In this document: piece after piece, positions 25,349 to 33,464 of the stretch
Layout: every line of letters begins with the position of its first letter
Position numbering within the stretch: position 1 is the stretch's first letter
Source of the DNA: Pseudomonas fluorescens
GTDB taxonomy: Bacteria; Pseudomonadota; Gammaproteobacteria; Pseudomonadales; Pseudomonadaceae
Direction of reading: 5' to 3'
Assembly (NCBI RefSeq): GCF_902497875.1
Contig: NZ_CABVHY010000046.1
Span: forward strand, 1-41,701
Length of the DNA stretch: 41,701 nucleotides
Program-made: the position numbers and the translations under genes
Notes under the pieces: model-generated
Seen by the model: only the letters and a program-made list of their open reading frames with translations
Database searches by the model: none
What the model was told of the DNA's origin: nothing

Positions 25349-25957
25349 ATGAAGGTACAACAGCGTTATCGCTCGGGCTGGCAAATCGCGGTATTGATGC
25401 TGCTGAGCACAGTCCTCAGCGGCTGCGGCATCAATACCATTCCGACGCTCGACGAACAGGCCAAGGCGGCCTGGTCGCAAGTGCAGAACCAGTATCAGCG
25501 CCGCGCCGACCTGATCCCCAACCTGGTGGAGACGGTCAAGGGTTATGCCCAGCATGAGCAGGAGACCCTGACCGCGGTGATCGAAGCCCGGGCCAAGGCG
25601 ACCTCGATCCAGGTCGATGCCAGCACCCTGGACAACCCGGAAAAACTCAAGCAGTTCCAGCAAGCCCAGGATCAACTGACCGGCGCCCTCAGTCGTTTGA
25701 TGGTGGTTTCCGAACGCTACCCGGACCTCAAGGCCAACCAGAACTTCCTGGCCCTGCAATCACAGCTGGAAGGCACCGAGAACCGTATCAGCGTGGCTCG
25801 CCGTGACTTCATCCTCGCGGTGCAGAAGTACAACACCGAGATCCGCACCTTCCCCGGTCGCCTGTGGCACACCGTGCTGTACAGCGATCTGCCGATCCGC
25901 GAGAACTTCGAGGCGACCAGCGCGGATGCTGATAAAGCGCCGCAAGTGAAGTTCTGA
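25349..25957 (+). CDS. LemA-family lipoprotein
   Basis: A 202-residue protein with a lipoprotein signal (lipobox LSGC, Cys26) and an AGGGAG ribosome-binding site. The family core is clear: WSQVQNQYQRRADLIPNLVETVKGYAQHEQETLTAVIEARA followed by the helical QFQQAQDQLTGALSRLMVVSERYPDLKANQNFLALQSQLEGTENRISVARRDF. LemA proteins are long helical envelope proteins of unclear function. It begins a three-gene cluster with two TPM-domain proteins, an arrangement seen in many bacteria and thought to act together at the membrane. Confidence 0.93.
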   Translation: MKVQQRYRSGWQIAVLMLLSTVLSGCGINTIPTLDEQAKAAWSQVQNQYQRRADLIPNLVETVKGYAQHEQETLTAVIEARAKATSIQVDASTLDNPEKLKQFQQAQDQLTGALSRLMVVSERYPDLKANQNFLALQSQLEGTENRISVARRDFILAVQKYNTEIRTFPGRLWHTVLYSDLPIRENFEATSADADKAPQVKF

Positions 25958-26039
25958 TCGGCGTCGGGCGCCCGCTGTACAACGGCACCGGGTGCTCGTT
26001 GCTGGATCAGGCCAAGCGTCACCCACGGATGAGGTTCCA

Positions 26040-26792
26040 ATGCGCGTGTTGAAAGTTGGCCTGGTGCTGTTGCTCTGGGTGTTGGCAGTCACGGCCCAGG
26101 CCGAACTGAAGTTTCCGGCACTGACCGGAAGGGTGGTGGACAACGCCCAAATGATCGAGCCGTCGGTGCGCGAGCAATTGACCCAACAGCTCATGGCCCA
26201 CGAACAGGCGACTGGCGAGCAGCTGGTGGTGGTGACGGTGCCGGACCTGCAAGGCACCAGCATCGAAGACTTCGGTTACCAGTTGGGCCGGCACTGGGGG
26301 ATTGGCCAGAAAGACCAGAACAACGGCGCGTTGCTGATCGTCGCCCGTGATGAGCGCAAGCTGCGCATCGAAGTCGGTTATGGCCTGGAAGACCGCCTGA
26401 CCGATGCGCAAAGCTCAGTGATCATCCATCAGGTCATCACTCCCGCCTTCAAAACCGGTAACTTCAGCAAGGGCATCAGCGACGGGGTTGCCGCGATGCT
26501 GGTGGTGCTGGGCGGTAACCCGCTGGATGAGCCTGCCAACCTGGCCGGGTCGGGAGGGGAGCGCGGCAGCGATTTCCTCGAAAGCCACCCGGGTGTGTTC
26601 GTGTTCCTGGTGTTGCTGTTTATCGTGACGATTTTCGTCTGCCAGATGCTCGGCATTCTGCCCAGTGGCGGTGGTGGTCGGGGAGGTTCAGGCGGCTTCG
26701 GCGGTGGTGGCTTTGGTGGTGGTTCCGGGGGCGGCGGCTTCAGTGGCGGCGGTGGTAGCTTTGGCGGCGGCGGATCGTCGGGCGGCTGGTAA
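26040..26792 (+). CDS. TPM-domain membrane protein with glycine-rich tail (YgcG-like)
   Basis: A 250-residue protein. I start at 26040 (MRVLKVGLVLLLWVLAVTAQA, a signal peptide) with GAGG just upstream; an earlier in-frame methionine at 25992 lacks these features. The TPM domain (about 25-150) includes GRVVDNAQMIEP, the LVVVTVPDLQGTSIEDFGYQLGRHWGIGQKDQNNGALLIVARDERKLRIEVGYGLE block and a region after ITPAFKTGNFSKGI. A membrane helix (about 182-205) follows, then a low-complexity glycine-serine tail ending GGSSGGW. Related TPM proteins are cation-binding phosphatases or membrane-complex scaffolds; the function here is unknown. Confidence 0.9.
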   Translation: MRVLKVGLVLLLWVLAVTAQAELKFPALTGRVVDNAQMIEPSVREQLTQQLMAHEQATGEQLVVVTVPDLQGTSIEDFGYQLGRHWGIGQKDQNNGALLIVARDERKLRIEVGYGLEDRLTDAQSSVIIHQVITPAFKTGNFSKGISDGVAAMLVVLGGNPLDEPANLAGSGGERGSDFLESHPGVFVFLVLLFIVTIFVCQMLGILPSGGGGRGGSGGFGGGGFGGGSGGGGFSGGGGSFGGGGSSGGW

Positions 26793-26820
26793 CTAAAATA
26801 ATGAATGGGTATGTGAAGAC

Positions 26821-27438
26821 ATGGCATTACTGAGTGAACACGAACAGCGCAAGGTTGCCGAAGCGATTGCGCGGGTCGAGCAACACACCGATGCCGAACT
26901 GGTCACCGTTCTCGCTGCCCGGGCCGATGACTATGCCTATATCCCGTTGCTCTGGGCCAGCTTGCTGGCGCTGATCGTGCCGGGTGTCGTGCACTACCTG
27001 TCCGGCTGGATGAACATGCACACCTTGCTGCTGGTGCAGTGGGTCAGCTTTATCATTCTGTGCCTGGTGTTCAGGATCCCGAAGGTCACCACTCGCCTGA
27101 TCCCGCGTTCGGTTCGGCACTGGCGCGCCTCGAACCTGGCGCGGCGGCAGTTTCTCGAACAGAACCTGCACCACACCGCTGGCAGCACCGGCATGCTGAT
27201 CTTCGTATCCGAGGCGGAACGTTATGTCGAAATCATGGTGGACGAGGGCATTTCCAAACGCCTGGACAACAGAACCTGGGACGCCATAGTCGCGGACTTC
27301 ACCCGGCAAGTGAAACAGGGCCAGACCTTGCAGGGCTTTGTCACCTGCATCGAAGCCTGCGGCGAACTGCTCAAGGTGCATGTGCCGGTGACCCATGTGC
27401 GCAATGAACTGCCGAACCGGTTGGTGGTGTTGGGGTAA
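26821..27438 (+). CDS. Second TPM-domain membrane protein
   Basis: A 205-residue protein, 28 bases after the first TPM gene. It starts MALLSEHEQRKVAEAIARVEQHTDAELVTVLAARADDYAYIPLLWASLLALIVPG. An N-terminal half of the TPM domain comes first, then two hydrophobic segments (about 42-60 and 68-85), then the second half (AGSTGMLIFVSEAERYVEIMVDEGISKRLDNRTWDAIVADFTRQVKQGQTLQGFVTCIEACGELL). This split TPM form usually sits beside a YgcG-like protein and LemA, as here. Confidence 0.87.
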   Translation: MALLSEHEQRKVAEAIARVEQHTDAELVTVLAARADDYAYIPLLWASLLALIVPGVVHYLSGWMNMHTLLLVQWVSFIILCLVFRIPKVTTRLIPRSVRHWRASNLARRQFLEQNLHHTAGSTGMLIFVSEAERYVEIMVDEGISKRLDNRTWDAIVADFTRQVKQGQTLQGFVTCIEACGELLKVHVPVTHVRNELPNRLVVLG

Positions 27439-27439
27439 C

Positions 27440-27512
27440 AGATCGCAGCCTTCGGCAGCTCCTACAGGGTACGCGGTCGGCGTAGGAGCTGCCGAAGGCT
27501 GCGATCTTTTGA
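27440..27512. repeat. REP doublet, family A, copy 4 (compact)
   Basis: Left half GATCGCAGCCTTCGGCAGCT followed by CCTACA, right half GTAGGAGCTGCCGAAGGCTG followed by CGATCTTTT. The two halves are separated by only about 15 bases, the shortest spacing of this family in the window. Confidence 0.9.
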
Positions 27513-27639
27513 GGGCCTGCCCCCGGCGCTCAAAACTCAATGAAACAACCGTCCGGCAAATAACCCCGTGCCCTCGACCCCCATCCCCCCTAAAATACCC
27601 GCCATTCCCCGATCCGCACCGCCCGAGGCCGTTTTATCC

Positions 27640-28857
27640 ATGTCAGTCACCGCCACTCCCGCCAGCCTCGCGCCGGATCATCACGCGCAGTTCATCGACC
27701 TGCTGCAATCGAGCATCGAGCAGAACGCCTTCATCAAGCTGGTGCTGGCCAAGAACGTCGGCACCGAGGCGGATTTGCAGCGGCTGATCATCAAGCAGCT
27801 CACAGTCAAGGATCAGCCGTGCCTGTCCTTCGTCTACCGTTACAAAACTCGCGACATCACCAAGAATCTGTCGATTGCCGAAGGCGTAGCGACGATTGCT
27901 GCGTTGTTGCCGGCGTCGTTCAAGAATGCGCATTTACTGTCGCTGACCGACGAAGCCCAGCTCGAATACAGCAAAAAGGGCAAGAGTTCGCTGTTTAAAA
28001 GCAAACCCCAGCAATTGCGTGAAGTACCGTCCGCCGAACATAACCGGGAGAAGAACCGCTTCCTCGACCTGAGCCGGCCCTTTCTCGCCGACCTCGGTGT
28101 GACCAACAAGCAGCAAGAGCTGATCCCGGCGATGTCGCGCAAGTGGAAGCAGATCAACAAGTTCATCGAAGTCTTCAGCCATGCGCTGACCTCGTCGCCG
28201 CTGGCGCTGGGCAAGCCGGTCAAGGTCGCGGACTTCGGTTCGGGCAAGGGTTACCTGACTTTCGCGATCCATGACTATCTGCGCAATACCTTGAAAGCCG
28301 AAGCCGAGGTGACCGGCGTCGAGTTGCGCGAAGACATGGTCAACCTGTGTAACACCGCGGCCGCAAAGCTGGAGCATCCGGGGCTGGTGTTCAAATGTGG
28401 CGATGTGCGCAGTGTGGCCCCGAGCGAGCTGGACGTGATGATCGCGCTGCATGCCTGCGACATCGCCACCGACTATGCGATTCACACCGGCATTCGTTCC
28501 GGCGCTTCGATCATCATGTGTTCACCGTGCTGCCATAAGCAGATCCGCCTGCAAATCCAGAGCCCGGCGCTGCTCAAGCCGATGCTGCAGTACGGCCTGC
28601 ACCTGGGCCAGCAGGCGGAAATGGTCACTGACAGCCTGCGCGCGCTGTACCTCGAAGCCTGCGGCTACGAGACCAAGGTCTTCGAGTTCATCTCCCTTGA
28701 ACACACCAACAAGAACAAGATGATTCTGGCGGTCAAACGCGCCGAGCCGATCGACCCGGCCCAGTTGCTGGTGAAGATTCAGGAGCTCAAGGCCTTCTAC
28801 AACATCAGCGAGCACTGCCTGGAAACCCTGCTGCGGGCCGACGGGCTTCTTATTTAG
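27640..28857 (+). CDS. SAM-dependent methyltransferase with a CxxCCH motif (Methyltransf_32-like)
   Basis: A 405-residue protein. I start at 27640 (MSVTATPASLAPDHHAQF) because the upstream in-frame codons are proline-rich and lack family character. The Rossmann SAM site is DFGSGKGYLTFAIHDYL (residues 198 onward), with the acidic GVELREDMV at the end of strand 2. Cys294-S-P-Cys297-Cys298-His299 follows motif IV; a PCC motif at this place is typical of the METTL25/GSTCD-like group. The N-terminal 190 residues form a separate domain (EQNAFIKLVLAKNVGTEADLQRLIIKQL). The substrate is unknown. Its stop overlaps by four bases (28854-28857) the stop of the convergent transporter gene, so no terminator separates them. 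Confidence 0.82.
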   Translation: MSVTATPASLAPDHHAQFIDLLQSSIEQNAFIKLVLAKNVGTEADLQRLIIKQLTVKDQPCLSFVYRYKTRDITKNLSIAEGVATIAALLPASFKNAHLLSLTDEAQLEYSKKGKSSLFKSKPQQLREVPSAEHNREKNRFLDLSRPFLADLGVTNKQQELIPAMSRKWKQINKFIEVFSHALTSSPLALGKPVKVADFGSGKGYLTFAIHDYLRNTLKAEAEVTGVELREDMVNLCNTAAAKLEHPGLVFKCGDVRSVAPSELDVMIALHACDIATDYAIHTGIRSGASIIMCSPCCHKQIRLQIQSPALLKPMLQYGLHLGQQAEMVTDSLRALYLEACGYETKVFEFISLEHTNKNKMILAVKRAEPIDPAQLLVKIQELKAFYNISEHCLETLLRADGLLI

Positions 28858-29768
28858 GGCTTGAGCTCAACCCCTGACGGCAGCGTGCCCGGTTGCGCCG
28901 GGCGTACGCTGGTCTTGCGTCCGAGCATCACGGTGACGATCACACCAAAGGCGAACAGCCAAGTGATCGGCTCGATGTGCTCGCCGAAGAACAGCGCGGA
29001 AAAGGCGATGGTAAAGAAAATCTGCAGCAGCTGGATCTGACTGACCCGGGCGATGCCCCCCATGGCCAGCCCGGCGTACCAGGCGAAGAAACCGATGAAC
29101 TGCGAGAACAGCGAGACATAACCGAACGCCCACCAGGTCTTGCTGGAGATCTCTCCCTGGTGCTGCAGCGCCAGGTAGCTCACCGGCCCGATCAGCAGTG
29201 GCGTCGACAGCACCAGCGCCCAACAAATCACCTGCCAACCACCCATCTCCCTGGCCAGCCGGCCACCTTCGGCATAACCCAGGCCACCGATGGCAATCGC
29301 CCCGAGCATCAACAGATCACCGGCCTGAATACTGCCGGCACCGCTGATCAAGGCATAACTCAATACCAACGCGCTGCCCAGCGCCGCACAGGCCCAGAAG
29401 GCTTTCGACGGTCGCTCATGGGACAACCACGCGGCATACAGCGCCACGCACAGTGGCTGCAAACCATTAACCAGCGCCCCATGGGACGCCGGCAAGGTCT
29501 GCATGGCCCAGGCCGACAGCACCGGGAACCCCAGAATCACCCCGGCGATCACCAGGCTCAGACCTTTGATCTGTTTCCAGGTCGGCCATTTCTCCCGGCG
29601 CCAGAGCAACAACAGCGCCGCCGGAATCGCCGCAAACAGCGCGCGACCGAGGCCGTTGAGCAGCGGATGGATTTCCTGCACGACAATCCGTGTGAACGGC
29701 AGGGTCAGGCTGAAGATGACGACGCCGAGCAGGCCAAGGGCCATGCCGGTGTTTTCGCGCGAAGACAT
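28854..29768 (-). CDS. EamA/DMT-family transporter
   Basis: A 304-residue inner-membrane protein with ten predicted helices in two EamA repeats: first about 8-140 (SLTLPFTRIVVQEIHPLLNGLGRALFAAIPAALLLLWRR), second about 150-285 (ARVSQIQLLQIFFTIAFSALFFGEHI, the usual repeat end). The TLPASHGALVNGLQPLCVALYAAWLSHERPS segment is a typical DMT feature. It is not a recent duplicate of the DMT gene at 10510-11394. The substrate is unknown. It is divergent from the DJ-1-type gene. Confidence 0.87.
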   Translation of the reverse strand: MSSRENTGMALGLLGVVIFSLTLPFTRIVVQEIHPLLNGLGRALFAAIPAALLLLWRREKWPTWKQIKGLSLVIAGVILGFPVLSAWAMQTLPASHGALVNGLQPLCVALYAAWLSHERPSKAFWACAALGSALVLSYALISGAGSIQAGDLLMLGAIAIGGLGYAEGGRLAREMGGWQVICWALVLSTPLLIGPVSYLALQHQGEISSKTWWAFGYVSLFSQFIGFFAWYAGLAMGGIARVSQIQLLQIFFTIAFSALFFGEHIEPITWLFAFGVIVTVMLGRKTSVRPAQPGTLPSGVELKP

Positions 29769-29860
29769 GATGGCAACCAGAGTCGAGGATGATGTTAGGT
29801 GTCTTCATCTAGCCATAAACCGTGGCGTCTGCGCTGTTACAGCTGCGCGCAGAGTTAGGC

Positions 29861-29890
29861 GTACAGTTGGGGTAATCCCCCAACGCGTAC
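29861..29890. promoter_or_regulatory. Interrupted inverted repeat in a divergent promoter region
   Basis: GTTGGGG (29866-29872) and CCCCAAC (29878-29884) form a 7-base stem with a TAATC loop, and GTAC stands on both outer sides (29861-29864 and 29887-29890). It lies between the divergent transporter and DJ-1-type genes, about 100 bases from each start. An operator is possible. Confidence 0.4.
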
Positions 29891-29990
29891 ACAGTGGATA
29901 CCGTAGTAGCTGGTTATTACCCACCCCTGCGGATAAGGACTACCTTGAGTACTCTTGCATGCCCACGCATTTCCCCGAGGAGTCCTCCCC

Positions 29991-30572
29991 ATGGCCGCTA
30001 AAAAAATTCTGATGCTGGTCGGCGATTACGTCGAAGACTACGAAGTGATGGTGCCATTCCAGGCGCTGCTGATGGTCGGTCACACCGTGCATGCGGTCTG
30101 CCCGGATAAAACCGCCGGGCAGACTGTGCGCACCGCGATCCACGACTTCGAAGGCGATCAGACCTACAGCGAAAAACCGGGGCACCTGTTTGCCCTGAAT
30201 TTCGACTTCGCCAAGGTCGATGCCGCGGATTATGACGCGCTGCTGGTGCCCGGTGGTCGCGCCCCGGAATACCTGCGTTTAAATGAGCAAGTCCTGCAGC
30301 TGGTGCAAGCCTTCGACAAGGCGGGCAAACCGATTGCCGCCGTCTGCCACGGCGCGCAATTGCTGGCGGCGGCGGGTATTCTTGAAGGTCGCGAGTGCAG
30401 CGCCTACCCGGCTTGCGCTCCGGAAGTTCGCCTGGCGGGCGGTACGTTCATCGATATCCCGGTGACCGAAGGCCATGTTCAGGGCAATCTGGCCACAGCT
30501 CCGGCCTGGCCGGCGCATCCAAGCTGGCTGGCGGGGTTCCTCGGTTTGCTCGGTACCAAGATCACCTTGTAA
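29991..30572 (+). CDS. DJ-1/PfpI-family protein
   Basis: A 193-residue class I glutamine-amidotransferase-like protein. I start at 29991 (MAAKKILMLVGDYVEDYEVMVPFQALLMVGH), with GAGGAG just upstream. The nucleophile is Cys119 in the elbow AAVCHGAQLLAAAG, and an acidic residue from VEDYE (15-18) is the likely partner. DALLVPGGRAPEYLR is the conserved PGG loop. Homologues act as deglycases, chaperones or proteases in carbonyl and oxidative stress; the activity here is not settled. A small ribbon-helix-helix gene follows after 18 bases and is probably co-transcribed. Confidence 0.88.
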   Translation: MAAKKILMLVGDYVEDYEVMVPFQALLMVGHTVHAVCPDKTAGQTVRTAIHDFEGDQTYSEKPGHLFALNFDFAKVDAADYDALLVPGGRAPEYLRLNEQVLQLVQAFDKAGKPIAAVCHGAQLLAAAGILEGRECSAYPACAPEVRLAGGTFIDIPVTEGHVQGNLATAPAWPAHPSWLAGFLGLLGTKITL

Positions 30573-30590
30573 AAAAGAGAGGCTCATCCG

Positions 30591-30896
30591 ATGTGCGAGC
30601 TCTACGTCAAAGCCGATCCGATTCTCTATGAATCACGCTCCCGTTCGCTGCGCATTTGCGGGGTGGTGACCACCTTGCGTCTGGAAAACCAGTTCTGGGA
30701 CATCCTCAGCGAGATCGCCGAAGTCGATGGCATGACCACCAATCAACTGATCGCCAAACTGTATGAAGAGGTCATGGACTACCGCGGCGAAGTGGTGAAT
30801 TTCGCCTCGTTCCTGCGGGTCAGTTGCACGCGTTATCTGACTCAGCGCCGAGTGGCGGCGCCGGAGTTGAGTGTGGTGCGTTCGGCGGTGAAATAG
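30591..30896 (+). CDS. Ribbon-helix-helix domain protein
   Basis: A 101-residue protein with an AGAGAGG ribosome-binding site. The first strand is RSLRICGVVTTLRLENQFWDILSEIAEVDGMTTNQLIAKLYEEV, which fits the RHH_4 type of small DNA-binding domain (beta strand then two helices). The C-terminal part (VNFASFLRVSCTRYLTQRR) is helical and basic. It may be a regulator, perhaps of the DJ-1-type gene 18 bases upstream, but no target is evident. Confidence 0.78.
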   Translation: MCELYVKADPILYESRSRSLRICGVVTTLRLENQFWDILSEIAEVDGMTTNQLIAKLYEEVMDYRGEVVNFASFLRVSCTRYLTQRRVAAPELSVVRSAVK

Positions 30897-30927
30897 GGCC
30901 GGGTTTGGGTTGGTCTTGCTGGCCTCT

Positions 30928-31016
30928 TCGCGAGCAAGCTCGCTCCCACAGTGGATCTATGTCAGGCCACCCTGGTGTGATCGACACATAACCTGTGGGA
31001 GCGAGCTTGCTCGCGA
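30928..31016. repeat. REP doublet, family C, copy 1
   Basis: Left half TCGCGAGCAAGCTCGCTCCC followed by ACA, right half TGTGGGAGCGAGCTTGCTCG followed by CGA, separated by about 43 bases. The second copy is at 37758-37852. It lies between two plus-strand genes. Confidence 0.92.
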
Positions 31017-31134
31017 TGCGATGTATCAGGCGACAAATCTCTCCTGGAAATCCGCGCGCGATATTGGCTAATCACCGAACAAGGTCTTTACTCTGATGGC
31101 GCAGCAAGTCTTATCAATCGCCAGGAGTTCAAGC

Positions 31135-31479
31135 ATGTCCGGATGGTATGAGTTGAGCAAAAGCAGCAATGGTCAGTTCCGCTTTGTCCTCAAGGCGGCC
31201 AACGCCGAAACCGTACTCAGCAGCGAGTTGTATACCACCCGCAGTGCTGCCGAGAGCGGTATCGCGTCGGTCCAGGCCAATAGTCCGCTGGACGAGCGCT
31301 ACGAGAAGAAAACCACCAAGGATGGTCATCCATACTTCAACCTCAAGGCTGCCAACCACCAAATCATCGGCAGCAGTGAAACGTATACATCCGATGCGGC
31401 GCAGCAAAAAGGCATTGCCAGCGTCAAGTCCAACGGGCCGACCACAGTGATCAAGGACAAGACCTTGCCGGTGCTGTGA
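31135..31479 (+). CDS. YegP-family (DUF1508) protein
   Basis: A 114-residue protein made of two copies of the DUF1508 repeat: GWYELSKSSNGQFRFVLKAANAETVLSSELYTTRSAAESGIASVQANS and RYEKKTTKDGHPYFNLKAANHQIIGSSETYTSDAAQQKGIASVKSNG. I start at 31135 (MSGWYELSKSSN), after a CCAGGAG site; an in-frame methionine 13 codons earlier lacks this spacing. The family is small and of unknown function. It faces the DapA-like gene across a REP doublet. Confidence 0.9.
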   Translation: MSGWYELSKSSNGQFRFVLKAANAETVLSSELYTTRSAAESGIASVQANSPLDERYEKKTTKDGHPYFNLKAANHQIIGSSETYTSDAAQQKGIASVKSNGPTTVIKDKTLPVL

Positions 31480-31489
31480 TCGTAAAAGT

Positions 31490-31577
31490 CAAAAGATCGC
31501 AGGCTGCGCCGACCGTGTTCACCCGGGTGAACACCGACCCCCTGTAGGAGCTGCCGCAGGCTGCGATCTTTTGATCG
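31490..31577. repeat. REP doublet, family A, copy 5, with a 20-base perfect palindrome inside
   Basis: The right half (TGTAGGAGCTGCCGCAGGCT then GCGATCTTTTGATC) is intact. The left half is shortened to AAAAGATCGCAGGCTGC. Between them GTGTTCACCCGGGTGAACAC (31515-31534) is a perfect 20-base palindrome. It lies between convergent genes. Confidence 0.88.
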
Positions 31578-31603
31578 TGACAGGGCAAAGCCCGCGACCG
31601 CTT

Positions 31604-32491
31604 TTACCGCAAAGTGGTCAACAACTCCTGCAACTGACTGCGACCTGCTTCACCCAACGGGAACACCGGCAAGCGTGGATCGCCCACCTCCAGCCCGGTC
31701 ATGCGCAATCCGGCCTTGATGGTCGCAGGCAAGCCACCCTTGAGAATGAAATCCAGCAGCGGCAATTGCCGGTAGAACAGCTCCCGCGCTGTGTTCAGGT
31801 CGTTGGCCAGCACTGCCTGGTACAGCTCACCGTTGAGGTTGGCGATCAGATTCGGTGCCGCGGTGCACCAGCCTTTGGCACCGGCAGCGAAGGCTTCCAG
31901 GGCCAGCGGGTTGCAACCGTTGTAGAACGGCACCTGACCTTCGCCGAGCAGTTGCAGCTTGTGCATGCGCTGGATATCACCAGTGCTCTCCTTGACCATG
32001 GTCACGTTCTCCACGGCGTTGAAAATCCGCAGGATCAGCTCGACCGACATGTCGGTGCCACTGGTGGCCGGGTTGTTGTAGAGCATGATCGGTACGCCGA
32101 CGCTGTCGCCAATGGCGCGGTAGTGGGCGAGGATTTCCGCTTCAGTCAGTTTCCAGTAGGACGTCGGCAGGACCATCAGCACATCGGCGCCATGGGCCTG
32201 CGCGAAACGCGCGCGGCGCACGGCTTTGGCGGTGGTCAGGTCGGAGACGCTGACGATGGTCGGCACTCGTTTGGCGACGTGCCGGATGCTGAACTCACTG
32301 ACCTGGTCCCATTCCGCGTCGCTCAGGTACGCGCCTTCGCCGGTGCTGCCCAAGGGAGCAATAGCGTGGACGCCGCCGTCGATCAAACGGTCGATGGAGC
32401 GGCCCAGCGCATCCAGGTCGATGCCTTCGCCATTGGCGGTGAATGGGGTGATGGTGTAGCCGATGATGCCGTGAATAGAAGGGGTCGACAT
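31604..32491 (-). CDS. DapA/NanA-superfamily class I lyase or aldolase
   Basis: A 295-residue TIM-barrel enzyme of the dihydrodipicolinate synthase superfamily. I start at 32491 (MSTPSIHGIIGYTITPF), preceded by AGGAG; an upstream in-frame methionine at 32512 is unlikely. The Schiff-base lysine is Lys167 in TMVKESTGD, and the tyrosine of the relay is in IMLYNNPATSGTDMS. GSTGEGAYLSDAEW is the substrate carboxylate-binding loop. Members of this superfamily cleave or form 2-keto acids. As it is linked to a class II aldolase and an XRE-cupin regulator rather than lysine genes, it is probably catabolic; the substrate is unknown. Confidence 0.88.
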   Translation of the reverse strand: MSTPSIHGIIGYTITPFTANGEGIDLDALGRSIDRLIDGGVHAIAPLGSTGEGAYLSDAEWDQVSEFSIRHVAKRVPTIVSVSDLTTAKAVRRARFAQAHGADVLMVLPTSYWKLTEAEILAHYRAIGDSVGVPIMLYNNPATSGTDMSVELILRIFNAVENVTMVKESTGDIQRMHKLQLLGEGQVPFYNGCNPLALEAFAAGAKGWCTAAPNLIANLNGELYQAVLANDLNTARELFYRQLPLLDFILKGGLPATIKAGLRMTGLEVGDPRLPVFPLGEAGRSQLQELLTTLR

Positions 32492-32522
32492 GATGTCTCT
32501 CCTGGTGAGCAAGTAAGTGGAT

Positions 32523-33305
32523 TCAGTTCAGGCAATCGGCGTGTTGGCGCAGGTTCTGCCGAGCGTAGTAATTGAATGCAGCGCCGTGACGTTTAGGCCT
32601 GGAAATCCAGTCGTGAGCTTCGCGACCCAGGTCAGGCAGAATCGGTTTGATTACGCCGGCGCTCATGGCCAGCAGTTGCAATTTGGCCGCACGTTCAATC
32701 AGTTGCGCGATGACACAGGCTTCTTCGATGGTGCCACCGGTCGACAGCTGACCATGGTGCGAGAGCAGGATCGCGCGCTTGTCACCCAGCGCCGCGGCGA
32801 TGATTTCGCCTTCTTCGTTACCCACCGGCACACCCGGCCAAGTGTTCAAAAAAGCGCAATCTTCGTAGAGCGGGCAGAGGTCCATATGGGAAACCTCAAG
32901 CGGCACTTCGAGCATCGACAACGCCGCGATATGGGTCGGGTGCGTATGGATGATGCAGTTCACATCTGGCCGGGCGCGGTACACCCAGCTGTGAAAACGG
33001 TTGGCCGGGTTGGGCATGCCGTGACCTTCGAGCACTTCAAGGTCTTCGTTGACCAGCAGCAGATTGCTCGCGGTGATTTCGTCGAAACCCAGCCCCAGTT
33101 GTTGAGTGTAGTAGGTGCCGGGCTGTGGTCCGCGGGCGGTGATCTGCCCGGCCAAGCCGGAATCGTGGCCGCTTTCAAAGAGAATACGGCAGGTCAGGGC
33201 CAGCTTTTGCCGGTCGGTCCACGTATTATCCGCCAGCGTACTGTGCATCTGCGTCAGCGCTTGCTTGACCAGTTGCTCTTTAGGTAGTGCTAATGTCTTG
33301 GCCAT
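32523..33305 (-). CDS. Class II aldolase/adducin-family protein
   Basis: A 260-residue metal-dependent aldolase-type enzyme. I start at 33305 (MAKTLALPKEQLVKQALTQ), preceded by AAGGA; the longer frame to 33383 runs into the putative operator. Metal ligands are visible in NCIIHTHPTHIAALSML (HTHPTH) and a third histidine in LLSHHGQLSTGGT. Homologues are fuculose- or ribulose-phosphate aldolases, epimerases or decarboxylases. The DapA-like gene follows after 31 bases in the same operon. It is divergent from the XRE-cupin gene. Confidence 0.88.
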   Translation of the reverse strand: MAKTLALPKEQLVKQALTQMHSTLADNTWTDRQKLALTCRILFESGHDSGLAGQITARGPQPGTYYTQQLGLGFDEITASNLLLVNEDLEVLEGHGMPNPANRFHSWVYRARPDVNCIIHTHPTHIAALSMLEVPLEVSHMDLCPLYEDCAFLNTWPGVPVGNEEGEIIAAALGDKRAILLSHHGQLSTGGTIEEACVIAQLIERAAKLQLLAMSAGVIKPILPDLGREAHDWISRPKRHGAAFNYYARQNLRQHADCLN

Positions 33306-33382
33306 ATCGGTGTCCTTGGGATTATTCAATGGACGTCGGATTTGCTGGCCCCCACTGCTCGCAAGGTCGTTGGGTGATAGCA

Positions 33383-33419
33383 AATGACACTAATGATGCT
33401 ATATGACACCTTGTGTCAT
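33383..33419. promoter_or_regulatory. Probable operator for the XRE-cupin regulator
   Basis: ATGACAC (33403-33409) and GTGTCAT (33413-33419) form a palindrome with a CTT spacer. A further direct ATGACAC copy lies at 33384-33390. The site is between the divergent aldolase and regulator genes, 45 bases before the regulator start, which fits autoregulation and control of the aldolase operon. Confidence 0.65.
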
Positions 33420-33464
33420 TAGCAAGGACTCCTCGTCGCCTTCTTGATGGATTAATCGCTGCAC

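Noticed and set aside
31604..32491. Lysine-biosynthesis dihydrodipicolinate synthase (dapA)
   Set aside because: No lysine or cell-wall gene is nearby, and its operon partner and regulator point to catabolism. Only the superfamily is certain.
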